Shown here: positions 34,219 through 44,062 of the stretch, in pieces
Layout: the number at the start of each line of letters is the position of its first letter
How positions within the stretch are numbered: the first letter of the stretch is position 1
Assembly: GCA_016703545.1 (NCBI GenBank)
Contig: JADJBX010000009.1
Location: 1 to 64,000, forward strand
Length of the DNA: 64,000 nt
Source: Candidatus Amarobacillus elongatus
GTDB taxonomy: Bacteria > Chloroflexota > Dehalococcoidia > Tepidiformales > Tepidiformaceae
Direction: 5' to 3'
Notes under the pieces: model-generated
The model's input: the letters and a program-made list of their open reading frames with translations, nothing else
The model's database searches: none
Told to the model about the DNA's origin: nothing
Program-made: the position numbers and the translations under genes

Positions 34219-35423
34219 CCGATATCACCTTCGTCCCCGACGGCACCTCCGCCTCGCCGCGCGGGTTCCGCGCCGGGGCCACCTTCGCGGGCATCAAGAC
34301 CTACGGCGACGGCAAGCTCGACCTCGCCATCCTGCTGAGCGACGCCGACTGCAACATCGCCGCCACCTTCACCCGCAACCGCCTGCGCAGCGCCGCGATC
34401 GACGTCAACGACGAGCGCCTCCAGGCCGGGAATTGGACCGGCCGCGGCGTGGTCGTGAACGCTGGCTGCGCGAATTCGTCCACGGGCCAGCGCGGCCTCG
34501 AAGACGGCCGCCGGATGTGCGAACTCGCCGAGCAGGCCTCGGGTGCGCCCGCAGGCTCCTTCTTCGTGGGCAGCACCGGCGTCATCGGACACTTCCTCCC
34601 CATGGACAAGATCGCCGCGGGCGTGACGAAGGTGACCGCGACCGCCGACGGTGGCATGGATTTCGCGCGCGCCATCATGACCACGGACCTGCGCCCGAAG
34701 TTCGGCGCCGTCCGGTTCGGGCCGTACACGCTCGGGGGCTCGTGCAAGGGCTCGGGGATGATCCACCCGAACATGGCCACCATGCTCTGCTACCTCACGA
34801 CCGATGCCCCCGTCGAGGCCGGCTTCCTGCGCGCGACACTGAGCGCGACCGTCGATCGCACGTTCAACCTCGTCTCCGTCGACGGCGACACCAGCCCGAG
34901 CGACACCGTGATGCTCTTCGCGAACGGCGCCGCGGGCGGCGACACCATCACCGCGGGCACGGAAATGGCGCTCGCGTTCGCCGACGCCCTGGAGATGCTC
35001 TGCACGCACCTCGCGAAGGAGATCGCGCGCGACGGCGAGGGCGCGACGAAGCTGATGGAGGTCACCGTGACCGGCGCCGCCACCGACGCCGAGGCCCGGC
35101 AGCTGGTGCGCGAAATGACCACCTCGTACCTGCTGAAGAGCGCGGTCCACGGCGCGGACCCCAACTGGGGCCGCATCGTCGCCGTCATCGGGCGGTCTAC
35201 CGTGCGCATCGATGAAACCGCCGTGACCGTTACCCTCTGCGGCACCCGCGTCTTCGAACACAGCCGGCCGACGGAACATGACCCCGAAGCGGTCGCCGCC
35301 GCGATGCGTGGGGATACCGTCACCATCGCCTGCGACCTCGGCACCGGCACCGGCACGGCCACGGGCTGGGGCTGCGACCTCAGCGCCGAATACGTCTCCA
35401 TCAACGCCGACTACCACACATGA
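34215..35423 (+). CDS. argJ: Bifunctional ornithine acetyltransferase/N-acetylglutamate synthase
   Basis: This 402-residue protein transfers acetyl from N-acetylornithine to glutamate (cyclic arginine pathway) and may also use acetyl-CoA. The precursor is self-cleaved before Thr189 in HPNMATML to give alpha and beta chains. GSTGVIG and KGSGMIHPN are conserved around it. The C-terminal GADPNWGRI and GCDLS stretches are intact. It is coupled to argC upstream and to argB downstream by 4-base overlaps. Confidence 0.93.
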   Translation: MTDITFVPDGTSASPRGFRAGATFAGIKTYGDGKLDLAILLSDADCNIAATFTRNRLRSAAIDVNDERLQAGNWTGRGVVVNAGCANSSTGQRGLEDGRRMCELAEQASGAPAGSFFVGSTGVIGHFLPMDKIAAGVTKVTATADGGMDFARAIMTTDLRPKFGAVRFGPYTLGGSCKGSGMIHPNMATMLCYLTTDAPVEAGFLRATLSATVDRTFNLVSVDGDTSPSDTVMLFANGAAGGDTITAGTEMALAFADALEMLCTHLAKEIARDGEGATKLMEVTVTGAATDAEARQLVREMTTSYLLKSAVHGADPNWGRIVAVIGRSTVRIDETAVTVTLCGTRVFEHSRPTEHDPEAVAAAMRGDTVTIACDLGTGTGTATGWGCDLSAEYVSINADYHT

Positions 35424-36186
35424 CGAACAAGCCCACGCTCATCAAGATCGGCGGCAGCACGCTGGGGTCCACGGACACGACGTTCGAGGACGTGGCGGCG
35501 ATGGCGAAGGCGGGAAACGTTCCCGTCGTCGTCCACGGCGGCGGCGCGGAAGCGAGCCGCTGGCTCGATGCCATGCAGATCCTCGCGCTTCGAGCGCGGG
35601 TTGCGCGTGACCGACGAGAAGGTGCTGCCCGTGGTCGTGGCCGTGTTCGCCGGCCTCGTGAACAAGCGCATCGTCGCCGCGATCAACGCCGCCGGTTTCC
35701 GTGCCGTGGGGTTCTCGGGTGCCGACGGCCGTCTGCTCGAATGCCGCCTGGCGCCGCCCGAGTTCGGGTTCGTGGGCGAACCCGAGGCGGTCCACCCGGA
35801 GGCCGTCATCGCCCTGCGCGAAGCCGGGATCATCCCCGTCGTCTCGCCCATCGGATACGTGCCGGGGAGCCCCGCGGACCAGCTCGTGAACGTGAACGCC
35901 GACACCGTCGCCGGGAGCATCGCCGCCGCCATTGGCGCCGAAGGGGTCGTGTTCCTGACGGACGTGGAGGGCGTTCGCGGCCCCACGGGCACCGTCATCC
36001 CCGAACTGGACATGGCCACCGCGCGCGCCTACATCGCCGACGGCACCATCGCCGGCGGCATGATCCTCGAAGGTGGAGGCCTGCCTCCATGCCGCGTCGC
36101 TGGGCGTGCCCGCGACCATTCTCGATGGCCGTGTGCCCCACGCGTTGCTCGGAAACGACAGATCGGGGACCCGAATCACGGCGTAA
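35420..36186 (+). CDS. argB: Acetylglutamate kinase (two frame breaks)
   Basis: This kinase of about 255 residues phosphorylates N-acetylglutamate. Three frames are needed. Frame 2 has LIKIGGSTLG and VVVHGGG. After a break near 35580, frame 3 has RFERGLRVTDEKVLPVV, VNADTVAGSIAAAIGAEGVVFLTDVEGV and TIAGGMI. After a break near 36067, frame 1 has KVEACLHAASLGVPATILDGRVPHALL, ending at TAA 36184-36186. All kinase motifs are preserved across the breaks, pointing to sequence errors. ATG overlaps the argJ stop. Feedback-binding elements were not identified. Confidence 0.88.
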
Positions 36187-36256
36187 TGGCGACTTGCCAA
36201 CGCTGTTAACGGCGGGCCACGATCATGCTCCGGGCGAACGCCCATGGAGCATCGAC

Positions 36257-38344
36257 GTGCAGGGTCAGCTGGAGACACACGCGGAAACGCCCGCCACGCC
36301 CGCGGAGGTCGACCTCTCCGATCCCGCGCTCTACCTCAACCGCGAACTGAGCTGGCTTGAATTCAACCAGCGCGTTCTCGAAGAGGCGCACGACCAGCGC
36401 AACCTGCTCCTCGACCGGCTGAAGTTCCTCGCCATCACGGCGAGCAACCTGGACGAGTTCTACGGCAAGCGCGTCGGCTGGCTCCGCCGAAGCCTGCGCT
36501 CCGACGGCCGCGGTACCACCGTCGATGGCCTCACCTTCGGCGAACAGCTCCATCTCGTGCTGCAGCGCTGCTTCGCCATGAGCCGCGAAATGGACGACTG
36601 CTGGCGCGACGAGCTCCAGCCCCAGCTCGCCGAGCGCGGCATCTGCGTCGTCCCGTTCGCCGGCCTCGATCAGCCCGCCCGCGAAACGCTCTCCACGTAC
36701 TTCGAACGCGCGATCTTCCCGGTGCTCACGCCGCTCGTCGTCGACCCCGCGCACCCGTTCCCGTTCATTTCGGGCGGCAGCCTTTCGCTCGCGTTCACCG
36801 TGCGGCACCCCGGCACGGGGCAGGACCGCTTCGCGCGGCTGAAGGTGCCCCAGAACCGCCCTCGCTTCGTCGATGCCGGCGACAACCGCTTTGTCCTCCT
36901 CGAGGACCTCATCGAGGCGCACGCACACATGCTCTTCCCCGGCATGGAGGTGACGGACCGCCAGTGCCTGCGCGTCATCCGCAGCGCCGAAATGGGCAGC
37001 CCCGGCGAAGAGGCGGACGACCTCCTCGAACTCATCGAGAACCAAATGCGCCGCCGGCGCCTTGCCGAGGCAGTGACGCTCGCCGTCTCCGGCGCACTCA
37101 GCCCGTCGCGGCTGGAGCTGCTGCTCGAAGAGCTCGAACTCGCGGAATCCGACGTCTACGTGTCCGACGGCATGCTCGGGCTGGCCGACCTGATGCAGCT
37201 CGCCACGCTGCCCATCCCCGACCTCTCGGCGCCGCCCTCGGTGCCCGCGGTTCCCTCCCTTTTCTGGCCGCCCGCCGACTCCGCGTCGTTCTCCGCGGCG
37301 ATCCGGGACCGCGAGATCCTGGTGCACCACCCGTACGAGTCCTTCGATAAGACCGTCGCCGCGTTCATTGACGAGGCCGCGTCGGACCCCGCGGTGCTCG
37401 CCATCAAGCAGACGATGTACCGCACCTCGCCGGATTCGCCCATTCTCGAATCCCTGATCGATGCCTCGGGTCGCGGGAAGCAGGTCGCGGTTCTCGTTGA
37501 GCTCACCGCGCGGTTCGATGAGGCGAACAACATTGAATGGGCGCGCAAGCTTGAGGACGTCGGCGTCCACGTCGCCTACGGCAACCCGGACCAGAAAATC
37601 CACAGCAAGATTTGCCTTGTCGTCCGCGAAGAGCCGGGCGGGGTGACCATGTACGCCCACGTCGGCACGGGGAACTACAACTCCCGCACGGCGCGCCTCT
37701 ACACCGACCTCGGCCTCTTCACCGCCGATCCCGGCATCTGCAGCGACCTGCTGCACGTGTTCAACCACCTCACCGGGTTCTCCGGGCGCCTGGAGGCACA
37801 CGACCTGCTCGTCGCCCCGACGACGCTCCGCCCGCGGCTGGAGCAGCTCATTCGCCGCGAGATGGCGAACGCGCGCGCGGGGAAGCCTTCGGGCATCACC
37901 TTCAAGATCAACGCGCTCGAAGACCGCGATTTCACGCGCCTGCTGTACGAGGCCTCGATGGCCGGGGTGCCCGTGCGGCTGGTCGTTCGCGGCATCTGCC
38001 GGCTGCGGCCGGGTCTGCCCGGTCTCAGCGACAACGTGCGCGTGGTCAGCGTCATCGGCCGCTTCCTCGAGCATTCGCGCATCTACGCGTTCGCGAACGG
38101 CGGCGACACCGAGTACTTCATCAGCAGCGCCGACATCATGAAGCGGAACCTGGACGAACGGATTGAGGTCGCCGCTCCGATCCGCCGCCCCGAGCACAAG
38201 GCGCTTCTCGCCGACCTGTTGGACACGCTGCTGAACGACCGCCGCCAGGGTTGGGAGCTGCACGACAACACCTGGACGCGCGACGCCACGGACACGGGCC
38301 TCGGCACGCACCTCACGCTCCTGGCGAAGGCGCCGTTCAGCTAA
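36257..38344 (+). CDS. ppk1: Polyphosphate kinase 1
   Basis: This is a 695-residue enzyme that reversibly polymerises the gamma-phosphate of ATP into polyphosphate. The N-terminal segment YLNRELSWLEFNQRVLEEA and the PLD-like catalytic half are intact. The autophosphorylated His468 is in YAHVGTGNYNSRTARLY and the second His606 in FLEHSRIYAF. Start GTG 36257 has GGAG 7 bases upstream; no ATG in this frame fits better. It sits between argB and argD in the same direction, an unusual insertion into an arginine cluster that might be coincidental. Confidence 0.95.
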   Translation: MQGQLETHAETPATPAEVDLSDPALYLNRELSWLEFNQRVLEEAHDQRNLLLDRLKFLAITASNLDEFYGKRVGWLRRSLRSDGRGTTVDGLTFGEQLHLVLQRCFAMSREMDDCWRDELQPQLAERGICVVPFAGLDQPARETLSTYFERAIFPVLTPLVVDPAHPFPFISGGSLSLAFTVRHPGTGQDRFARLKVPQNRPRFVDAGDNRFVLLEDLIEAHAHMLFPGMEVTDRQCLRVIRSAEMGSPGEEADDLLELIENQMRRRRLAEAVTLAVSGALSPSRLELLLEELELAESDVYVSDGMLGLADLMQLATLPIPDLSAPPSVPAVPSLFWPPADSASFSAAIRDREILVHHPYESFDKTVAAFIDEAASDPAVLAIKQTMYRTSPDSPILESLIDASGRGKQVAVLVELTARFDEANNIEWARKLEDVGVHVAYGNPDQKIHSKICLVVREEPGGVTMYAHVGTGNYNSRTARLYTDLGLFTADPGICSDLLHVFNHLTGFSGRLEAHDLLVAPTTLRPRLEQLIRREMANARAGKPSGITFKINALEDRDFTRLLYEASMAGVPVRLVVRGICRLRPGLPGLSDNVRVVSVIGRFLEHSRIYAFANGGDTEYFISSADIMKRNLDERIEVAAPIRRPEHKALLADLLDTLLNDRRQGWELHDNTWTRDATDTGLGTHLTLLAKAPFS

Positions 38345-38473
38345 GCGGCCAGCGACGGACCCGTGCCGTCCGTGGCGATGCTCACACTTCCGTGCCCGCC
38401 GCCATCGCCGATTCGCGGGCGGCGCACGGCGTGCCCTAACATGGCTCCTTCACATCACCGAGGGAGCTCTGCC

Positions 38474-39678
38474 ATGACCGACTGGATCGCCGACGAAAAG
38501 AAGTACGTGTTCAAGAACTACGGCCGTCAGCCGGTCGTGATCGACCACGGTGAAGGCACCCGCGTGTGGGACACCGACGGCAAGGAAGTACCTCGACTTC
38601 GTCGGCGGGCTTGCGGTGAATGTGCTTGGGCACGCGCACCCGGTCGTCGCCGCGGCCGTCGCCGAACAGGCCCGGCAGCTCATCCACACCTCCAACCTCT
38701 ACTACACCACGCCCATGATCGCGCTCGCGAAGCTGCTCGTGGAGAACTCCTGCCTGGACCGGGTGTTCTTCTGCAACTCCGGGGCCGAAGCGATTGAGGC
38801 CGCGATCAAGCTCGCGCGGCGCGTCGGCTACGACACGAAGAACGGCGCCTACGAGATCATCGCGACCCAGGACGGCTTCCACGGCCGCACGATGGGAGCT
38901 GTCGCCGCCACGGGGACGGCCCGCTACCGGGACCCGTTCCAGCCGCTCGCACCGGGCTTCAGCCATGTGCCCTGGAACGACCTCGAAGCGATCAAGGCGG
39001 CCACCACCGACAAGACTGTCGCCGTGCTCCTGGAGCCGATCCAGGGCGAAGCGGGCGTGAACTTGCCCGCCCCGGGGTACCTCAAGGGCATCCGCGAGTG
39101 GTGCGACGAGCGGGGCCTGCTCCTCATCCTCGACGAAATCCAGACCGGCATCGGCCGCACGGGCACGCTCTTCGCGTACGAGCAGGAGGGCGTCGAGCCC
39201 GACATCATGTGCCTGGCGAAGGGCCTCGCGGGCGGCGTCGCCATCGGCGCGATGCTTGCGCGGGAGGAGATCGCGAAGCACCTCGTGCCCGGCGACCACG
39301 GCACCACCTTCGGCGCCAACCCACTCGCCACCGCGACCGGCCTCGCGGCGCTCGGCTTCATCATCGAGAACAAGCTCCCGGAGCAGGCGGCGCGCGCCTC
39401 CGAGCGGCTCATGGCGCGGCTGCGGTCCATGGAGGACCGGCTGCCGGTGGTGACCGAAGTCCGCGGCCGGGGCCTCCTCATCGCCGTCGGGCTTTCGAAG
39501 GACGTGTCGGCGGACGTGGTGGCGGCGGCCCGCGAGCGCGGCCTCCCCGGCCAACAACGTGCGCCCCAACGCCGTCCGCCTCATGCCGCCCCTCACCGTC
39601 ACGGACGACGAAATCGACCGCGCCTGCGACATCCTCGAGGCATCCATCCAGGCGGTAACGGGCGGCGCGGCGAAATAG
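38474..39678 (+). CDS. argD: Acetylornithine/class III aminotransferase (two frame breaks)
   Basis: This is a PLP enzyme of about 400 residues. Frame 2 gives the N-terminus (DHGEGTRVWDTDGKE). A break near 38585 leads to frame 3 (YLDFVGGLAVNVLGHAHPVV, NSGAEAIEAAIKLAR, LDEIQTGIGRTG). The PLP Lys is in LAKGLAGGVAIGAM. A second break near 39545 leads to frame 1 (NNVRPNAVRLMPPLTVTDDE), ending at 39678. GAGGGAG precedes ATG 38474. The arginine genes upstream favour acetylornithine aminotransferase (transferring the amino group from glutamate), but other omega-aminotransferases look alike. Confidence 0.88.
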
Positions 39679-39701
39679 CACCGCCCGGCAACGAACACGA
39701 A

Positions 39702-39733
39702 CGAGGGCCGCTTCCACACGGAAGCGGCCCTCG
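39702..39733. terminator. Strong bidirectional hairpin terminator
   Basis: CGAGGGCCGCTTCC, loop ACAC, GGAAGCGGCCCTCG: a perfect 14-bp stem followed by TGGTTT on the plus strand. It separates argD from the convergent chemoreceptor gene. Confidence 0.82.
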
Positions 39734-39804
39734 TGGTTTCGCGTGCCGAGGGAGGGCGCCGGCAACCCAACAGGGGGAGGCCGGCGGCGCCCTTCGTTCC
39801 CGCG

Positions 39805-41909
39805 TTACGCTTCCCGCCGCTCCAGGCCAGAGCGGTACTCGGGGTGATGGCGCGCCGGGTTCTCCGGCACGCCGTCCTGCCATTCGTCGCGGCGCTCTTC
39901 GCCGGAGCGGTGTTCGAGGGTGAAACGAGAGGCGGCACCAGTCAGGCTGTCCGCAAGCCGGCGCATGTGCGCCGCCGTCGCGGCGAGCTCCTGCGCCTGC
40001 GCGCTCAGCTCCTCGGTCGACGCCGAAACCTCTTCCGCCGAGGCTGACGTCTGTTCGCTCGTCGCCGAGACCTGCGAGATCGCCTCGGCCACCCGCGCTG
40101 TCCCGTTCGCCATGTCGCCCGCGCCGTCGGCGGACTGGACGGCCTGGCCGGCGATTTCGTCGACCGCCTTCACGATGCGCGCCGTGCCCGCCCCGAGCTC
40201 GCTAATATCGGCTGCAATGGACTTCATGCGCTGCACGGAGTCCTGCACGGAGGCGATGATCCCCTCCAGTGCCGAGCCCGCTTCGGCGGTCACTTCGCGG
40301 CCGGCCTCGACGTCGTGCACGCCGGCGGCCATCGCCTCCACGGCTTCGCGCGTCCCCGCCTGCACCTTGGCGATAAGGGCCGCGATCTCCTTGGTGCTTT
40401 CGCTCGACCGCTCGGCGAGCGAGCGCACGTTCTCGGCGACGACGGCGAAGCCGCGGCCTTGCTCCCCGGCGCGCGCCGCTTCGATGGCGGCGTTCAGGGC
40501 GAGCAGGTTCGTCTGGGCCGCTATGTCGTCGATCGTCTTCACGATGTCGCCGATCTGCTGGCCGTACTCGCCAAGGCGGTCGACCGTCTCCTGCGAGCGG
40601 CCAACGGCGGCGGCGATGGCCGCCATGGAGTCCACGGCCTGGCGAACGGCGCGCTGCCCCTGGAGTGCCGCCTGGCGGCTGTCGTCGGCCGCGACGGCGA
40701 CGCCTTCGGCGGCCGTGGTCACTGCTTCGAGCTGCTGCCCGATGCGGCGCGCCTCATCGCGCGAGCTGTTGGCGTTGTGCGCGCTCGTGTCGGCTGCCGC
40801 CGCCAGCTCCTCGGACCCCGCCGCCACCCGCTCGACTTCGCGCGCGGAATCCTGGCTCAGGCCCGAAAGCGACATCGCGCTGCGGGTCACGTCGGTGATG
40901 GCCGCGGCGATCTGGCCGGTCGCGGCCGCCATCTGGTCCGAGGCTTCGCCGAGCCGGCCGGAGGCGTCGGCCACCTCGGAGGCGTTGTCCTTCACGTCGT
41001 ACACGAGGCCGGTGAGGCCGCGGCGCATGCTGTTGTAGCTCTCGATGGTGGCGATCAGGCGGTCGAGCATCGCGTTCACGCTCGTCGCCATCTGGCCAGT
41101 TCGTCCTTGCCGGGCTTGTCGATCTTCGGCGTGACGGGCTTCGCGCTCACCGTCAGGTCACCCTGCTCTACGGCGCCGATGCCCGTCTCGAGCGCCTCCA
41201 GGCAGTTGTTCTCGATGGACGAAAGCCGTCCGCGCACGACCGACGCGCGGCGCGTGATGGAGACGGTAAGGAAGAGCGCCACGGCGACGCCAATCACGAC
41301 GGAGAGACCGCTGCCGGCCATGACGAGGCGGCTCAGCATGGTCGAGCTGTCGATCATGGCCTGGTCACGTTCGCCGAGGAGTTCGCGCTCCCGGGCCTCG
41401 GCCTCCATGAGGACGGCCTTGATTGCATCGGCCTCGGCCTTCGCCCGGCCCGTGGCGAGCATGGCGTCGAGTTCGGCGAACGTCTTCTTGCCGGCGTCGA
41501 CGTCGCGCCGGGTCTGGATGTAGACGTCCATGACGTCAGTGCGCCAGGCTTCGACGCGCGTCTCGATGTCGTCGTACCGCGCGACCTGCGCCGCGTCGTG
41601 GGTGCCGTGGCTGCGCGCGCTCGCGATGGCGTTCTTGAACTGCTCCCAGCCCGTGGAGTAGGGCTCGAGGTAGCTGTCCTTGCCCGTGAGAAGGAAGCCA
41701 CGCTGCGCTGACTGCATCGTCAGCACGGCGCCGTACACCTGCTCCGACTGGACAATCGCCTCGTAACTATCGGCGTACTGTTCCTGCGTGCGTTCGTTGG
41801 ATGCCGTCGAGCGGAGCGTGATGACGCCCTGCACGGCCACAATGAGCAAGACCACTCCGAAGCCGCCCAGCAGCTTCCATTTCAGACTGAGGTTGTCCAG
41901 CCAGTGCAT
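39805..41909 (-). CDS. Methyl-accepting chemotaxis protein with CHASE3-like sensor (frame break)
   Basis: This receptor has about 700 residues. An N-terminal membrane helix (LLGGFGVVLLIVAVQGVI) precedes an extracytoplasmic helical sensor resembling CHASE3 (MQSAQRGFLLTGKDSYLEPY). A second membrane helix and a HAMP region follow. After a frame break near 41093 (KDELG / QMATSVNAML) comes the long signalling coiled coil with the hairpin tip QTNLLALNAAIEAARAGEQGRGFAVVAENVR, here cited by its start and end (about 40440-40540). No CheR-binding pentapeptide is seen. The 5' leader is strongly structured (41914-41968). Confidence 0.9.
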
Positions 41910-41913
41910 CGTT

Positions 41914-41968
41914 CCTCCCGGAATGCGGCATCAGCCGCGCACAGGGAGTTTCTGTCGCTTCTTCCGGG
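41914..41968 (-). promoter_or_regulatory. Three-way-junction-like leader masking the ribosome-binding site
   Basis: In the leader of the chemoreceptor mRNA, CCCGGAA (minus strand, 41968-41962) pairs with TTCCGGG (41923-41917). They enclose two hairpins: ACAG/CTGT (41955-41941) and GCGGC-TGAT-GCCGC (41938-41925). The closing helix uses the first three bases of the GGGAGG ribosome-binding site, 4 bases before ATG 41909. Such an arrangement could act as a translational switch; no known riboswitch class was recognised. Confidence 0.4.
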
Positions 41969-41982
41969 CTCATGACGGGCGA

Positions 41983-42008
41983 TTTTCCGCAGGTGTGGCT
42001 GCGGAAAA
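41983..42008. promoter_or_regulatory. 9-bp inverted repeat in divergent region
   Basis: TTTTCCGCA (41983-41991) and TGCGGAAAA (42000-42008) are perfect inverted repeats with an 8-base spacer, 74 bases before the chemoreceptor start. The A/T ends are inside the stem, so it does not look like a terminator in either direction. Operator or leader hairpin are alternatives. Confidence 0.35.
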
Positions 42009-42058
42009 CCCTCATTTCCGTGCCACCCGGGAAGATCGGGCCGAATGGCCATCCGCCG

Positions 42059-42076
42059 GGGGACCGATTGGTCCCC
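42059..42076. promoter_or_regulatory. Palindrome with CCGATTGG core
   Basis: GGGGACCGATTGGTCCCC is a perfect 7-bp dyad around GATT in the region between the divergent chemoreceptor and SdpI-like genes. It shares its core with dyads at 2216, 20542 and 47273. Confidence 0.35.
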
Positions 42077-42162
42077 ATTGGGCGCCTTGCGCCATCCCCG
42101 CGGTGCGGCCATCTTCGAACTGCGCGGCCGCGGCCAGCGCCATCGCCAGGGGGAGGATTCGC

Positions 42163-42516
42163 ATGGCTGTCGCACTGTTCGTCATCGCAGCCGGGAGCGC
42201 GACGGTGCTCGCCGTCGGCATCTTCGCGCTCATCGGGAAGCTGCCCCGCAACGGCTGGGCCGGGATTCGCACGCCCTACACGATGCGCAGCGATGAAAAC
42301 TGGTACCGCACGCACCGCTTTGGCGCGCCGTTCCTGATCTTCGGCGCCGTCGCCACGCTGTCCGCCTCGCTCGCGTTCCTGCCGTTCGCGATCGCCGGGA
42401 AGGTCAGCGACGGGCTGGCCGGCGCGGTCACACTCGGGTCGGCCCTGCTCCTCCTCGTGTGTGCCCTCGCGTCGTGGCTGTACGGGGTGAACAAGGCGAA
42501 GTCCTCGGCCCCGTAA
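42163..42516 (+). CDS. SdpI-family membrane protein
   Basis: This is a 117-residue protein with three or four hydrophobic helices. The loop GIRTPYTMRSDENWYRTHR matches the SdpI/YhfL signature (GIRTP..M.....W...HR). SdpI of Bacillus gives immunity to a secreted killing peptide and signals to a repressor; most homologues have unknown roles. ATG 42163 is preceded by AGGGGGAGG. No toxin gene is seen next to it, so an immunity role is not supported here. Confidence 0.85.
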   Translation: MAVALFVIAAGSATVLAVGIFALIGKLPRNGWAGIRTPYTMRSDENWYRTHRFGAPFLIFGAVATLSASLAFLPFAIAGKVSDGLAGAVTLGSALLLLVCALASWLYGVNKAKSSAP

Positions 42517-42552
42517 CGCGGTCCCCGGACCGGAGACCGGCCCGTTGACCGA

Positions 42553-43948
42553 CTACGCCCTGGCCAACTCCGGCTGCGCCCATACCGGCTCGCCGCTGCC
42601 CAGCGGAGCGGTCGGCAGCGCCCAGTACGGCTTCGTCTCGTGCATCTGCAGCGGCGGCCGAAGGTGCGTCATGAAGCCATACCCGGTGTCGTGCGATTCC
42701 AGGAACGGTGTCACGTCTCCGAGCCCGGTGGCGGCCTCCGGAGCGAGGTCCGTGCCCAGCCGGTAGTACCACATGCTTGTCTGCGAAAGCGACACGCGAA
42801 CGCTCCACGAGCCCCCTTCGGTCGCACGGCGGCGCAGCGCCACCATCGTCCCGAGGGCGGCGAAATAGCCCGTGGTGTAGTCGTTCATCGCCGCCGGTGC
42901 GAGCACGGGCCGGCTCGTGCCGCCCTGCCGCACGGCGACGCCGGTCGTTGACTGCGCGAGCTGCTCCCAGCCCGGCCGCTCCGCCCACGGCCCTTCGTGG
43001 CCGAACGCGTTCTCCGAGACATAAATGATGCCGGGGCGGAGCTCCGCGAGCTGCTGAACCCCGAACCCGCGCCGTTCCAGCGACCGGTGCTGGAACCCCT
43101 GCGAGAACACGTCGGCGCCGCGCACCAGCTCCCGCAGCGTCTCCGCCTGCGCCGGGTCGTTGAGGTCGAGGTAGGCCTGGCGCTTGCCGTGGCCGGTGTC
43201 CATCTCGAAGTTCGGGATCGTCGGCAGGTTCGGGGAGGCGATGTGCAGCACGTCGGCGCCGTGCTCCGCGAGGGTGCGCGCGCAGGTCGGCCCCGCGAGC
43301 ACCCTCGTGAGGTCCAGCACCCGGACGTTGCTCAGGGGGCGCTCGGCCGCATCCAGCGGGACCACGGGGCCATCGCCGATGCGGACGACCTCCACCACGG
43401 GCTTCGTCGCCAGCAAGACGCCCTGCGGGTGCGCGGCCCACTCCTCGGCGGTCCGGCATACGGCGCAGCACAGTCCCTGCCCCGCCAGCGCGTCCGCAAG
43501 TTCGAACGCTCCGGCGCAGGCATGCCGCCGCGATCTCCTCCGGCGTCGCCTCCAATCCGAGGCCGAGCTCGGCGAGGATGCCTTCGGTGTGAGTAAAGCT
43601 GCCGTGCAGGTGGATGAAGCGGCCGTCGCCGCACTCCCAGATCGCCGTCACGCCGCCGCCCCGGCGGGGGACGGGCTCGGCGGCCCGGTCGACCTTCAGG
43701 TGCTCGTAGCTGCGGAGCGAGGCCGCGGCGTGCCGGGTGTCGACCTCGATGAACTGGGCGTCGCCGCCGCGCAGCTGCCAGATACGGCTGACTTCCTGTC
43801 CCACGAGCGCCAGGGCCGTTGCCGCACCCTCGCCCAGGTGGAACGGCGAAGCCAGCACCGGGTCATCGCCGATGATGCTGACGTTGGTGTCGTTGCCCAG
43901 CTCGAGGCCGGCCAGCCGCGCGTACTGCGCGATACGTTCTCGCTCCAT
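42553..43948 (-). CDS. Class III CoA-transferase, CaiB/BaiF family (frame break)
   Basis: This protein of about 465 residues moves CoA between acyl-CoA and a free acid. The N-terminal 150 residues (HLGEGAATALALVGQEVSRIW, HGSFTHTEGILAELGL) resemble a C-terminal half of the family. The frame changes near 43522 and continues AGAFELADALAGQGLCCAVC. The core half follows: LSNVRVLDLTRVLAGPTCARTLAEHGAD, then RPGIIYVSENAFGHEGPW and MNDYTTGYFAALG. A catalytic Asp candidate lies in MNDY. It is convergent with the SdpI-like gene. Substrate is unknown. Confidence 0.83.
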
Positions 43949-44062
43949 GGTCCGCTGCCCTCACGTGGATGTTTTCGCTCATCCTACGGAGTCGCGAGGG
44001 CGGTGGGCAGTGCAGGCTGCGCCGGGACCGGCAACGCGTGCCGGCCCCCGCGATAGCGCCAA

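Noticed and set aside
42163..42516. SdpI-like gene as part of a toxin/immunity pair
   Set aside because: No secreted toxin or SdpR-type repressor gene is adjacent.
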